Source: Solenopsis invicta
Lineage: Eukaryota > Arthropoda > Insecta > Hymenoptera > Formicidae
Reading direction: 5' to 3'
DNA: 64,000 nucleotides
NCBI RefSeq assembly: GCF_016802725.1
Contig: NC_052664.1
Span: 16,884,405-16,948,404 of the forward strand
The position numbers and the translations under genes were made by a program. Each line of letters starts with the position of its first letter. The first letter of the stretch is position 1. Below, piece by piece: positions 46,600 through 59,792 of this stretch. Below the pieces are notes generated by a model. It did not search any database. It saw nothing but the letters and a program-made list of their open reading frames with translations, and was not told the DNA's origin.

Positions 46600-47210
46600 C
46601 AATTTAACGTAGAAATACAATGCTTCGTAATGCGAAACGTCCAGAAACAGTCGCACCTCTCTCGTCCGGTAATATCCTGGGACACCGGGTAAAAAAGTTT
46701 GCCTCATAAGTAATTACGAGTTCAACCTCCCCTCTCGAAACTTGTCCCCCGTCCTCCCCATTGCGGCCGCGACTGCCGCAGCCACCCCCGGCGTTTCCGG
46801 CCGTATCTGACATCTCTGCCTCGATGTTTCTTCTTTCTTTTGCCCGCCACGTGGTTCCTGCCCCTCCCCCTCTTCTAGCCGCTAGCTACACCATGCACTC
46901 CATCTCAGCAACGCGTTTCTTGACAGAAAGTTAATAAAGTTTTCCAACTCGCATAAATCAACGACCTTCTTTAACCTCCGGCTTCACAAGCTGTCAGGTA
47001 CGTACTAGCAGCACGGTACACCCCGGTTATAAAGGCAACGAACTTTAATACGTTTCAATAAATTCCTCAAGCACTCTTTCCCCACTTTGCTGCGTGCTCG
47101 TCCCGATCGTTCACTTCGTCGCTTTCGAGTTTTCAGGCAGCAAAGAAAGTTCACTAAAGTGTTGCGATCGCACAAACGCAACGTAGCAAAACTCAAATCG
47201 GAACGAAAAA
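46600..47210. other. GC-richer pocket
   Basis: Contains GC- and pyrimidine-rich DNA (CCCCTCCCCCTCTTC near 46861) and CACGTG at 46850. Short minus-strand frames have no recognised content. Confidence 0.4.
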
Positions 47211-47214
47211 TGTA

Positions 47215-50200
47215 AATTTACACGCAATGACAACTTTTCTAATAAATATCAGTCGTTTTCAAACATAAATTCGAGTCGTTTTCAAACTTTGTGTTTGAAC
47301 AAAATTTTCGTTTATATATATTCCATGACTCGTTAAATGCAAAGATTTTATCATCACGATACATCGCGTTTGTCCTCAAATACTTGGAAAAGTAAACCTT
47401 GCAAGCGCGTGATTTGTATACAATTAATAAGATAATTCATTAAAAAAATGTTTTTAATTTTCTACTGATTGTTATGTACTTTGTTATTTAATATTGACAT
47501 TTAGGCTTCGAATAAATGATTGAATAGATCATTTGATTACTAGCAAATTCTTTTTTAAGGAATAGTCCTCGTGTCTTTGGAACGGTAATCTTTCTTCGGT
47601 AATACCGACAATGATAGAGAAGATCCCGGCGGTACCTGTTAATCTTAATTCTTTCGTTTGTCTCCCGTGGGATGCGAGACTGAAGACCGTGCACGACCGT
47701 GCCTACCTTAACGAAGAAATGTTGAGTTATTCCGAGATTATTTGAGATAAGACGTCGCCACTGTTTTATCTGAATTAATCGAAAATAAATCGTAATTCAT
47801 TTCCTTGCAGATAATGTGAATAAATAATAAACACATTAAGATCACTGTACCAGTCAATAAACAAATAAAAATTTGAATTAGTCATTGAACATGTAAATAA
47901 AATTTTAATATAATTACATTTTTAAACAAAAAAATTATATTTTAATAAAAGTTATATAAAAATTAGATCATAAAAACACAATTAATTCGCAATTTATTAT
48001 TTTAAAATCTTATTATTTTAATACTTTTCTGAAATATTCATTCACTGGTGATTGTTCAACGACCCTATCTATTAAATAGGTTGCCTTTACTTTATAATGA
48101 TTTGTAACAGAATTGTAACAGAATGTAAACAATATATTTAACAGTGTATAAAAAGAGCTAAGAGATACATTTTCTAAAAAATTTAAATATAGATATTGAA
48201 AAAACTTTTTAATGAATTCAATAGATATAAAATTACTATTTTAGATTACAGATAGATTATAGAATTATAGATATAAAGCTACAAAATTAAAATTTAATAA
48301 CAGTTTTTCATAATAACATCTTTTTACATCTTCTACGCTAAACTTATATCTCAACTCGTACATTCACAGAATTTTGTATGAAGAAAAGAGAAAGAAAGGC
48401 AATTTCCCTTTCGATTTTATCACGAAACGAATAGAAAAAGAGATCCAAAGTCTCGGCAAAAATCCGCAAAAATAAACATTATTTGCGTTTTCATAATTAT
48501 AAGCGGTACAAAGTCAGTCGCTCCTCTTGATTTTAATCCAAGGCCTGACATAAATTATGGACCGTAAGCTTCAGGAAAAAGCTCCAGGAGCTGTACCGGA
48601 AGTTAATCAGAGCATTTCTTTATGCCCGAAGGCACGCGAAACACGAATGTTCTCCTTCGAAGGAATAAACTTGAATTTCCTTGCAGGAGACTAGTAAATT
48701 CGAACGTTGTTCTCTGAAAAATTACGCTATAAGTAAAAAAATAATTCCTTTTTTCTTTTTTCCAAAAGTAAAGTAAGGCTAAACATTTTTGATAGTAACT
48801 ACAAATTTTTTAAACATAAACATAAGATAGCCTAAATCGATCACAGCGAATCTTAGCGTTGAATAATAATTTTTAATCTCCGACTTGTGCGAATTGCGCT
48901 CCACATTTTTGTCGGACTTGAAATACAGTTATTACATGATGCAGGAATAACTAATATTATTAAATTGACGAGCAAATTAATAGTTTCGATGCTCAAAAGC
49001 ATCTATAGAATTCCCCTCTCCCAAACAATTTTTTATAAATACTTTTCGTACAGAAATAACAATGAGTTGTTAGAAAACCAATATTTTATTTTGCTTAATT
49101 GATACCATATCGATTGGTGCGCGCTACCCTTCCCTGAAAAACTTTAGCAGGACGAACAAACTCGCAAATGTAGATAACTAACATAGGAAAATATAATGAT
49201 CTATAGACTAGTCGATAGCTGGCGAGACAAACAGGTTTATTATTCCCAAGAGAAGTTATCCCTATGGGTCGTTAATACCGAGAATTATTGTCAACTATTA
49301 ACCCATTGATTATACGAGTCGAGTTACGGGCGAGAAAGCGACCGCGAAAAAAGACTCCCAGGAAATCAATTAAGTTCAGAATACACAATTACGAGGATAA
49401 CAATTTGTCGGGATATCGAGTTCCCACGTTATTACGACGAGGATAAACGGCAGACGAAGGTGCGGTGTACTAGGGAGGCCCTTCTGTGAAAATCTCAATA
49501 CTATATACTCGTTTCTATGATTTCGTTCTTGGCTCATATCGTTTACGAAATTGTTGGGAAAACCTTCTTTACATCTTCCTTAAAATTGATTCATAATTAA
49601 TGAATGCACTCGTTAAGTAATCAATGAGTCAGAAATAAATCTCTATTAAATGTCGCGCTATCCCATGATACACCTTCGTTATGTTTTTATTATATTTTCC
49701 TTTAACAATGTATTATTATTTTTATAACAAACAATTTTTTACAATTTTTTTTAATATAAATTTTCAATTATAAAACCAATTTAGAAAACTGTTGTTACTT
49801 TTAATTATTTTATACTAAAATTATTCAATTATAATAAAATTTTAAACTATTAACAGTATTCTCTATTCAAATACATATTCCGTTAAATGAAAATGAAACC
49901 AGTAAGTTTGATCAAGTGTTGTAGAAATAGCACGTACCTATGTAAACTTGATGAATATCAAATATTTTACTATTAAATATTATGTGCCATAACTTTCGTA
50001 TCGTTTCTCTTTTCTCTTCTTAAGAAAAAAAAAACAATATATTTTCTTACGCTTATTTAAGAAACTTCCTCAACATGTAATTTCAATGCGCGCGCGAGAA
50101 AGCAGTACTAAAAATAAAATTCGATCGAGAGAGATTCTTTTCAAGATTCGCGCATGCATTACGAGTGAGCAGCGTGCTTAATGCAATTAAGATAATGATC

Positions 50201-52650
50201 TGCAATTAGCATAATATGTCGAAACGCTTCGGTGCGACGACTGCCAGGATATCGGAAAGTAAGATGACGCTAAGATGGTAATTAGCGCTGCCCCTGAAGA
50301 TGATAAAATTCAATCTGCTGTGCCAGCGGCAAGGTAGTGAATTCATGTCGCTGGAAAGGTGGAGAACGGAAGGAAGAGAGGGAATAGGAATAGATTTAGC
50401 AGAACGCTAAAGTGAGTCCTTGTATCTTCCGAAATAGGTATCAAAGCTAGTGCCAACTGGGAACTGACGTTAATTAAAAGCCTTCCCGTCGCGGAAATTC
50501 CGAAGAACGATTCGGTGCATTTCCGAATAGCAATCGATCGAACATTTCTTCCATTGCCACTCGACAATCCAAATGAGTTCTCGTGTTTCCACTTTGCGCA
50601 CACGATTTAGCATTGGATGCGAAATCCATTCAACGTAAAAGCAATATTTCAGGAAATCAAACTAATTGATATCAAATATTTACCAAGTCGTGACATTTTT
50701 ACATCGATTATTTCTTAAATTACTTCTATTTTAATATTACCAACAAAGTTAAAAATGTAAATTTCTATAATTTGTATAATTATCATAAAAATTAAAAAAA
50801 ATGTTTTTAATGCATTTGAAAAAATGTGTTTCACTAACATAAATAATTCATAAATTTACTAGAAATTTTTAAAGCAGATACTTTCTATTCGGTTTGCATA
50901 CAATTTAGTCACAACCATGATAACATTACTAACGAAATTCATTTGCATTTCAATTTAATTGAGACATTACAACTGTAATTATATTAAAGCGTACAATGTT
51001 ATAAAACACACGAATAAGATCGCACATTTTTTTTTATTCCTCCGGAAAGTTATTGTACAAAATTATTTTGTACATTTAAAAATAAATCCAATGAGATTAT
51101 CTCATTCCATTTTATAATTCTTCTTTATTCTAACGTTCATTGAGTTTTTTGTATATCTATCTATTCAAATATAAAAAAAATATATTGTATATTAATCATT
51201 GAACTTTAAATGAGATATTTACATTTGCAGAATGAAATAAATGTATTAATGGTTTTAAAAACTAAAACCTGTACACACTTTAAAAATATTATTAAAAAAA
51301 TATATGATAAAAAATATACGCAAATTAATATCTTTAATAAAAAAAAGAATAATTGTAAAATATTTATATACTCTCCTACATACACTTATACAAATTGTCA
51401 AAAATCAATAACGACTTTTCCGTCGACGACGTTTCCATTTCGGTTCATTTCGTCCTAAAAATGGCGAGAAAGATACATAAGAGACCGTGAGATTTCGCGA
51501 AGCGTGAATGAGCACGAGAGGATGTCGATTCCACCCATAAATATACTGTTAAACACAGGCGGTAGCTATTACGATTTCTTGAACGCCATCCTAAGGATTT
51601 TGTGCATGAGCGCTTATCGACCTAGCCAGTGCTATCAAATATCTTGGAGAACTCTATCGTCAATGAGCACGATGTGAAATTAAAGGTTTACTCGACTGTG
51701 CATAGCATTAACTAGTTTAAATTATCGCCTCAGTTAAACTTTCGTATACTTTATGATAAATCGCCTAAAGTAAAATATCCTTCAGCTAACGTTATCTTAA
51801 TTTTCATAGAAGAATAAGAAACCTGATAAAAAGTAGAGACCTTCGAAAAATCAGAGCTTACTTATCTGCTCTCAGTCATTCAATGCATAACACATTTTAC
51901 AACACTTATCATACATCAGTTAAATAAAAAGTATATAATAAGTGCAAAAGTGTCCATAATAAAGACCATTAGTTTACTATTGGAAAGCATCAATACTTCT
52001 AACTCAAGCTATTAATATTGCAACATTAACGTCGCATTAGCTGTCCATTACGAAAATAAAGAGAATTGGATTAAAAAAAAAATTACCGAGTATATAGAGT
52101 GTAAACGACTCTACGAGCGCGAACGTACGAAGCCTATGCAGTTGGTTACGCATAGCCATGCGTGATATACGAGCGGCGTTTTTACGTTGGCGGTGCAAGC
52201 GGTGAGTTACGTTCCGCATATCGGAGTAACGCGTAGCGTTCATTTTCAACGTGATTATTTACGGTTATGTCGCAGAACTCCCGAGAAACTCGTTCATTTT
52301 TGAGAAAAAAAAAAAGATTTTTTTAAATTCGCGAAGACAAAAGAAATAAGGGGCAAAGAAGTAAGAAATTGCACGGATAATTCGCGAACACGATCGCACA
52401 ACGTGTCTTCGCCAAAGTTATGACAAAAGATATCGTCTATAACTAAATCTCTATTATACACGTGTCCCATTTTTATAAAACATCTTATCTCTGCATTACA
52501 TTTCAAATTTATTTTACGGATGGAATTAAATTATATGTTCCTTTAACGATTATAGTAGTTAGTGAATTTTCTTTAAGGTGAATTTTTATAGATAAAATTC
52601 TTAATTCTATACAAATCACATTATAATAACAAAGTTTCGAACCGCGATTA
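47215..52650. other. long AT-rich stretch without recognised genes
   Basis: Five kilobases of mainly AT-rich DNA with small balanced pockets near 48530-48700, 49200-49500 and 50100-50620. An 11-bp tandem (TGTAACAGAAT twice) lies at 48103-48124. No frame exceeds 90 codons and no RNA gene, transposon end or long inverted repeat was found. Confidence 0.5.
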
Positions 52651-52659
52651 AAAGATACT

Positions 52660-53030
52660 AGGGTAAATAATATTTAAACGCCGCTTTTATCTTGCACGGG
52701 AAACGACAGGATTAAAAACCCAACCAAGCCGTGACGGGCAACAAGCGGCTCACAAGTTACGACATTTCATTAATAATTTTGCGAACTTTAGCAATACATA
52801 GCCAAATATAATGTCACGACCGTAGTAAGTCGAATTTAATTGTGGCTCACAATGCAAATTAGCAGCGACTGCGGTGCTCGGTTTCCGCGTAATAACTTCG
52901 GGATTATTTAACGTGCGATTAATAAAGTCGTATTTCTCGGCAAAGCTAATCTCACGTTAAATCAGCCACGACATCGAAATACTTCGCTAAAATCCTACCG
53001 TTTTTCCGAGCTAGCTTTAATGCGCTCGCC
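52660..53030. promoter_or_regulatory. candidate regulatory region rich in homeodomain-type motifs
   Basis: A moderately GC-rich, non-coding pocket with AGGATTAAAA, CGGGATTATTT and GCTAATCTC (Bicoid/Otd/Pitx-type TAATCC variants), TTTTATCTTGC (GATA-type), ATTTAATTGTGG and CATTAATAATTTTGC (homeodomain-type). Motif density is suggestive only, since short TAAT motifs are expected often in AT-rich DNA. Confidence 0.2.
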
Positions 53031-53034
53031 TAAA

Positions 53035-54900
53035 TATGCCTGAATATACGTCGCGTAAGCTACGTTTATTCTTAAATTTCAAAGAGAAATTTTCATTTCA
53101 AATTCAATATTAAAATATTAACAAAAATAATTTTAATCGCAGCATGGAAGGTAAATCAATCAAAATCTACTTTTACGCTATCATTTTAAATAAATATAAG
53201 TTTAGTAATTATTAATAATAGAAATTCACGCCAATTCTTATATTTTATTCAGATTATAACAGAGAATAAAATCTAATATATATAGTAATATAATTTTTTG
53301 TCTTAAAATCAAGTTTAATTGAAGATTTAATTATTATTTAAAATTGACATTTCGTCTATCGCAGATATAAGTTTGACAAGAAGTTAGCAATCTTTAGCTT
53401 TTCGAGCAATTAGTCGCGGAGAAACCCTGAATATAATCTTCAGATGGAAAACTTCTTTCGTGCAATTTTACCACTCGGAACGTCTTGATTAATCGGCCAT
53501 CTGGGAAGTTCCGAAAGACGGAAGTGATCTATTCTTTTCTCGTTTACCCGGGAAAACAAATGTCCCGATCGCGAAATCTCAGTCGTCTTGATCGCATACG
53601 GACGAGGACGAATTCCTGGGAATGGCGTACCTTTGAGCAGGAAAGCATTTAATTAAAATCCCCTCGAACCGAGAGAGCACTTGTAATCGAGTGACGAGTA
53701 GCCTCGGCGAAGAACGAGAAGGAAATCAAAGCGGCGAAGAGCAGATGGAAATGCTTGATTTTGTCTCGCGGACCAATCTAAGAGCTGCCGTTCAAAACGG
53801 CGGCGGTGTTTGAATAATTCTGCGATTGCACGATGGAAAGTGTCATGTGAAATTCAACGTTATCTGTCCTCAATAAAAATATGAATAAAGCCAGTTCGAG
53901 TTATATCTAACGTATCCTTAAATATTAATTAGAACCTCTGCGACGAAATCGCTAAAACAATGACGCATTCACGAACGAAAATATAACCAGATCTTACATA
54001 ATAACCTTATCCGTAATAAAAGAAGCATCGTCATTCATTAAGGTGTAAAACGCGTGCTTGAAATATTATGGAAGACTCTTAATAAGAGTCTCTCGTAAGC
54101 GTATCTCATAATCGAGTACTTCTCGAGGCGCGTGGTCTTAAAATGGATATTTAAATAATTGCATCGTCGTTTCGGCAGCTAGTGCCGCGCTCTCGGCGTT
54201 TCTCATTTCGCGGGGATTAAATGTTAATAATGCAACGTTCGCCGAGTGCAGATGTTACGACGGGTTAAGTACACTTGTGCATTTCTAAGAAATGCCACTT
54301 TTATTTTGTACGTAAGTAAGCATAAAACACACTTGAGTAACCTTACTAATAACAGGATGCTTACAAATTCAAATAAATAAAACTTCGCTAAACGTGTAAT
54401 ATAAACGCTATTTATATCTGCATCTATACCAATTATCGAAGCAAAAGTTAGTAGCGATACAAGATTAAATAAATCTGCGTACAAACGTCTAAACATTTTA
54501 CCTTTATAAATTTCACTTTATAAAGAACACTACAAACTTCCATTCCAATCCAATATTTTTTTCAATCTATAGCGGTCTTCGTGATAAAACTGAATGCTGC
54601 ATTTTATTAGAAATCCATTTAACGAAGGAGGTGACGGTGCGCGCGCCGACATAATGTGGCTAAAAAAAAAAAACTTTAATTTAAGTGCCGCGCGTATCCG
54701 GTAGTCCGACCCTACATATGCTCCCACTATTAGTATCATTTCCATCATCCCCCTCTGCCGGTGCTGAGAAATTTTTTTTCATTTTTTAGGACTTTCGAAG
54801 TAGGGCTGCGCAATATGCTTAATGGACCGGCACGACACTCACGATGCGCTTTCCTATTGCCGCGATTTTACGTAACCCGCGCTTGCCTAAGCGTGAGCTC
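53035..54900. other. mixed non-coding stretch
   Basis: AT-rich to 53390, then a mildly GC-rich zone to 54230, then AT-rich again. No supported features apart from A-rich runs. Confidence 0.45.
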
Positions 54901-55227
54901 GCCATTAACTAATTGACACCATCGCGGCCGGAATGCACGTGATCCCGTGGAAAAAGGAGCATATTAATGAGAAATCGGTTCGCTTTTTCTCACGTCGTTA
55001 TCATTTCGAGCAAAAAAAAGTGTAAAAATCAATTGATTCACCTGCACAAAAGCGCACTGTCTCTTAATTTCAATTTTTCGCTTTACGAGATTTTTCTTTC
55101 TTTCTTTCTTTTTTTGTAAACGCTTTTTTCCAGCAAAATAATCAACGGGCAAAACTATAGTGGCAATATTTTCATTTGAGCCGTGGCACAGATTACGCAA
55201 ATGTCCGCAGGCCATTAACTAATTGAC
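54901..55227. repeat. 17-bp exact direct repeats 310 bp apart
   Basis: GCCATTAACTAATTGAC occurs at 54901-54917 and again at 55211-55227. Similarity fades quickly on both sides. The core ATTAACTAATTGA holds two TAAT-type homeodomain sites, so repeated transcription-factor binding sites are one reading and an old local duplication is another. A TTTC microsatellite lies between them at 55094-55111. Confidence 0.85.
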
Positions 55228-55479
55228 TCTATGGCGAGTCGAGCGCGTTAGATGATGCCGATAAAAGGTGTAGAGAGGTAAAAGGATAGAGAAGACCGAG
55301 CCTTTTCCGTGATCACTTTCAAAGAGCTCCGTGCAACGATGTCTAATCTGATGTGAAGGAAAGCGCACGAATAAAGAAGGTGGATTCAGCAAAGTCCGAA
55401 AAAGAGTGACTAAAAATAGATTACTGTAATAGATGTGACTATTACATACTGCAACATTTTCCCCTTCAATGCATTTATA

Positions 55480-55803
55480 CTCTGAGTGAAAAAATTGTAG
55501 TGGTGGCAACTATAAGGGGACAACTATACAGATTTTGTTAACAGAGTTATAATATATACCCAGTTGAGTAAACTATATTATAGTTATTGCAACTAAGTTA
55601 ATGGTTAAAAGAACTAATAAAAAACAATTGAAATTTCTATGTTACATAGTATATTATAAATATTTTTTATTATTTCTCTTAACCATTAACTTAGTTGCAA
55701 TAACTATAATATACTTCACTTAACTATATATTATAATTCTATTAACAAAATTTGTATGGTTGTCTCCTTATAGTAGCCACCACTACAATTTTTTCTCTCG
55801 GTG
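55480..55803. mobile_element. foldback element, family D copy 1 (TIRs about 150 bp)
   Basis: Flanked by TA at 55478-55479 and 55804-55805. The left end CTCTGAGTGAAAAAATTG and the reverse-complemented right end CACCGAGAGAAAAAATTG open inverted repeats that run nearly to the centre, with long matching blocks such as TTATAGTTATTGCAACTAAG and TTGTAGTGGTGGC. Almost the whole 324 bp is palindromic with a short AT-rich loop. No coding frame is present. TA flanks suggest a Tc1/mariner-type MITE. Confidence 0.85.
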
Positions 55804-55809
55804 TAGAAT

Positions 55810-56680
55810 TATTTTACTGATAGGTATTTACAGAGAAAACATTTTTCATGAATATAATTCAGAAATTTTATGCAATAAACTTTCAGCTTTACAAGTTAAA
55901 ATCTTACTTCTTTATTAATTTTATCTTTATTTAATGCGTTTATTTATCGTCATTTAATTAACACTTTTTATTTAGCTAATTTATAAACAGTTAATAAAGA
56001 TTTATTTTCAATTACTGGCGCTGAGGTTCTATTGAAATAGTAGATTTTAGGGAAACGGTGTTATTGTAAATAATAAAATTTTTAGAGGAGCAAAATATTG
56101 TTAATAATAAAACTTTATATGCCAGCGATAGCCGGATTGTTTCCAATGATAGTACCCTCGTATGGGAAACGCGAACAAAGATGAAGCCCTACAACCTCTT
56201 TTCGTTACGAGCTTTTTTATTGCGTTCGATAGCGGCTCCAGCCGGATTTCATTTTTCCCGAACGGAGCAGCATGTGAGCGCTGCACTCGGCTATGAGAGA
56301 CACGCATGCGGACAAGGTTTCCGAGAATGACGGCCGTAACTTTGAATTTCAATTTCTGTACGCTCCCCCTTTCTCCAGTTCGCTGTCGTCCTCGGGGGAG
56401 TCCTCATTCCGCGCTATTTACTAAGCGTAGGTTCACCAGTACTCGTGTATCGAAGTCAACGTGAAATGTATCTCTCCTTCCTCATATGCGCAGACAAATC
56501 AAGAAAGAAAAGAAAGAACAAACGTGAATCGGCTATAAAAGATTTTAATATAAAGTACTTACTGTTAGTCTTTCTCCTCACTTTCTCCAATAAATTTATA
56601 ATTATAAAAAAAGATGCTATAAATTACGCGAGAGACGAAATTTCAAACAGAATTTTGCAGTAGCGCGCGCACACATCTGT
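55810..56680. other. AT-rich then mixed non-coding stretch
   Basis: AT-rich to 56110, then a balanced segment. Short frames occur on both strands with no recognised content. Confidence 0.45.
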
Positions 56681-56861
56681 CCGTTTACTTACACACTCGC
56701 TTTTTCAAAGATACGCAAAGTGTAAGCAAACCGAAAAAACGTGTCCGGCGAGCGAGTCGCGCCGCTTCGCTGCGTGCCGTTCGTTGTCCCGTTGATAAAT
56801 TAAGTGCCTCGGATGCAGACGATAAATTCGCTAAGGCTAACCGGCGCGGCCGATGATTTAT

Positions 56862-56909
56862 ATCACGGGCTACTCCAGGAAGCCCGTGATCTATGACCCC
56901 GCGAGGGTC
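56862..56909. repeat. two adjacent GC-rich stem-loops
   Basis: ATCACGGGCT (56862-56871) pairs exactly with AGCCCGTGAT (56881-56890) around a 9-nt loop. Five bases on, GACCC (56895-56899) pairs with GGGTC (56905-56909) around CGCGA. They lie in a CpG-rich pocket just upstream of GAG|GTAAGA, a good donor-like site at 56918/56919. Stability should be high for AT-rich surroundings, but the function is unknown. Confidence 0.7.
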
Positions 56910-57228
56910 AGCCGGAGGTAAGACAATGCAACCGGCCGTTCGGGGGGATTTAAACGCACGTGCGTTTGCGTGTACGCTTAAATGCATCACGGACGGCGCG
57001 GCGGAGGGCGGCAGGCAGAAACGTGGAGAGATCGATGATCTCTATTGCCGGGAAGTCATGGATAGCGACCGCGGTTATGTCGCGCATGAAACATTGATCG
57101 AGGAAAGTCGCAGGAAATTGCACGCGCTACGCGGCGGGGATGCGCTTATAGAATGTATTATTTATCGGCGCTGCGCCCGACATGCCTGTAATTTATGCAG
57201 ACGACAGGATATTTCGATTCGTGATTAG
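56893..57228 (+). CDS. unrecognised 111-codon open frame in a CpG-rich pocket
   Basis: ATG at 56893 (poor start context) to TAG. About 60% of codons begin with a purine, as in many real genes, and the second half has no long frame opposite it. The product is basic and mixed, with cysteines near the end (CARHACNLCRRQD). I recognise no domain. It could be a small protein or part of an exon, but the CpG-rich composition alone makes such frames common. Confidence 0.2.
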   Translation: MTPRGSAGGKTMQPAVRGDLNARAFACTLKCITDGAAEGGRQKRGEIDDLYCREVMDSDRGYVAHETLIEESRRKLHALRGGDALIECIIYRRCARHACNLCRRQDISIRD

Positions 57229-57234
57229 ACGATT

Positions 57235-58640
57235 ACTGACTATTATTACAATCTCAAATATCTATGTTAACCTCCATAAAGCTATTATATATAGCACGCT
57301 GTACGGTGTTAAATGCATCCGATTTACCATAATAGGAGTATTAAGTTAATGGAGTATAAAATATTCGTCAAAAACTGTTTTCGAAAATTTCTTCTGTCTA
57401 AAAAACAGCGACGTTCTTAAACAATACTTTAAAATAAAATTAACTCCTCGTGAAAAGCGGGAGATTTTTAAAGATCCCAGCAAAGTTTCAATTTTTCATA
57501 AATCAAAATTACCGATTTTCAAATAATTATAATTTTTTGAAGTAGACACCATTACATTTTTTTTCTCGTAAATACTAACCTTCAACTATTTGAAGCTAAA
57601 AGGATTTTTTTTACGCACGTATAAAAAAAGTTATGAATTTTTTAGTTCAACAACAAATTTTGCCGGTTCTACCTCAAATTCGGTCTCATACAAAAAAAAA
57701 AACAGTGAAAAACGCTTCGGGTCAAACAATTATAAAATCGTATTCTGGAATGTTGAAAGAGTATACCAGAATTTTTTCAGATTTTTTAAAACCCAAAAAC
57801 CCTTTCTAAACCATGTGAGAACGCCAACGACCCCAGTATTCAAATGAGCAGTGAAAAACAACGGTCCACGAGAGGTTAATTATTATTACATTATTAGCGT
57901 AGAATTATTTTGCAAATCATTCTTAGCAAGGAATTTATTATATAAAAATGTTAAAATTAAAAGAATCAATTATCAAGCTACAATTTTTGTTATTAGTTAT
58001 CAAGTTATTTGTTGTTTCTTTCGTATAATTCTCATATAATTCTCGAGCATCTTTTAATAACAAATTAAATTTAAGTTGTGACAAGAATTTTATCGAAGAT
58101 CGCATCAAAAGGACGGCTAACGCAACTGCACGCGCGCGTTCTCACATTTCCTTAAGAATAATATTTCACTCCTTCTCCATGTAATACCTGTGGAACGAGC
58201 GCCTTTGTCGTACGCTCTGGCATTTTAGTGATTCGTGTTACGCCGGATACGATGCGGGTGGACAACAGGCCGGTCGAAGTCACCGGCTCAGAACGAGCCG
58301 GTATGAATATGGCGTGACTGATAAGCCATGGGTGCGACTGCAACTGATTTATAACGACACCGGTACACGCAGCTCGTGCGACAACCGTGACATCCTTCTC
58401 TATTATCGCGAAAATTCGCGCTCATCGTGAAAGACAGAGAGAGACAATCCCGTTTGTGCCGCGACAAAACGACCCAAATTATTGATCATACGTGTATATT
58501 TATTCGTGCATGTATTCAGATATTTATCTGTACAAGACGTAAGCGAATCTTGGATTTTTATAAAGATTTCTTATTTTCTTGTATCCTTTAATGCCACTAA
58601 ATCATTATTTCTTATATCAAAATACTACTTCTGTTTGTTA
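57235..58640. other. AT-rich non-coding stretch with a small GC pocket
   Basis: AT-rich except for 58110-58460. The pocket contains a short inverted motif (CCGGTCGAAGTCACCGG, 58270-58286) and no convincing frame. Confidence 0.45.
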
Positions 58641-58642
58641 TA

Positions 58643-58907
58643 TTCGCTAAGAGAAGAAATTGTAATGATGGCAACTATAAACGGACAATCATACAAGTTT
58701 TGTTAACAGAATTATAATACGTAGTTAACTATATAGTTATTGCAACTAAGTTAGTGGTTAAGAGAACTAATAAAAAATAGTTGTAATATACTATAATATA
58801 GTTAATTACAATATATAGTTCAGTTAACTATATAATATATTTCTATTAACAAAACTTGTACAATTGTCCCCTTACAATTGCCAGCACTACAAATTTTTCT
58901 CTCGGTG
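58643..58907. mobile_element. foldback element, family D copy 2
   Basis: The right end CTCTCGGTG and the adjoining subterminal sequence (CACTACAAATTTTTCTCTCG) match copy 1 at 55480-55803. Inner blocks shared with it include GTTATTGCAACTAAGTTAGTGG, of which up to 20 bases can be aligned, and TTTTGTTAACAGAATTATAAT. The left end is decayed (TTCGCTAAGAGAAGAAATTG), so the left boundary is approximate. About 265 bp, largely palindromic, with no coding frame. Confidence 0.75.
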
Positions 58908-58909
58908 CA

Positions 58910-59790
58910 GAAGCGATAAAATATGGATAGAGATAAGTATTATAAATTTAATATTGTACAAATCTTTAATACTCTCAGATTGAATTCTAGAAGAATTGTA
59001 TGCGCTCCGATCATATACTTATTGCGAAGCGACGTCTTACTCGCGAGATTGAAACCAATTGTCTCGAAACGAGACTGCTTTTAATCTGCACTTTCAGAAG
59101 TTGAAAAAGTTACGGAACGCCTCGGAAGCGTATCCCGAATGATCTCCAGGGTAATTCATCTCGTCCAGAGGGAGAAAAACAATGGGATAGCGACGCGAAA
59201 CTCGTCAGGTACCATTATAAGGCAGCGGAATATCGTTGCTTTAATTTCAACAATTTCCAGGTAAACAATCCGGGAATTGCTGTCGGTATCCTGCTGTATT
59301 TCTCCAGGGATAATCGGGAAACCAGCTAACCTGTCGACGGCAGAAAGCCCGATAGAAAATCCATCGCACCGGAACTAAATTTTGCTTTCTTTCCGAAGCA
59401 ATATCTCACGTTGCTTATGTTTTACTTACGTTATAAGCTTGCACGTGAGGATAGAACGTAAAGACAAGATGGAACGTCAAATGAAACTATTTTATATTCA
59501 TACCAATAAATAATCGAAAATTGCGTGGTATCAAATAATATAAATCGTATTCTTCAAATTTCTCGAGATAAAATAACATGTCGTACATAAGAAACCATAT
59601 ATTCGAAAAGCATACGCGAGGACCTTTCGTTCGCGACATAGAATACAATCGCCCTTGGTTCCAACAGAATATCGTGCATAAATTGACGCACAGCGGACGT
59701 TTTATGTCGGCGATCTGTGTAAAATGAAGCCTTCTTGAAATTCTTCAATTGCGCGCGCCCGACACGACGGACATACAGCGAGTTATAGAT
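58910..59790. other. mixed non-coding stretch
   Basis: Balanced composition from 58980 to 59400, then AT-rich. A minus-strand frame at 59554-59853 (99 codons) has no recognised content. Confidence 0.4.
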
Positions 59791-59792
59791 CG

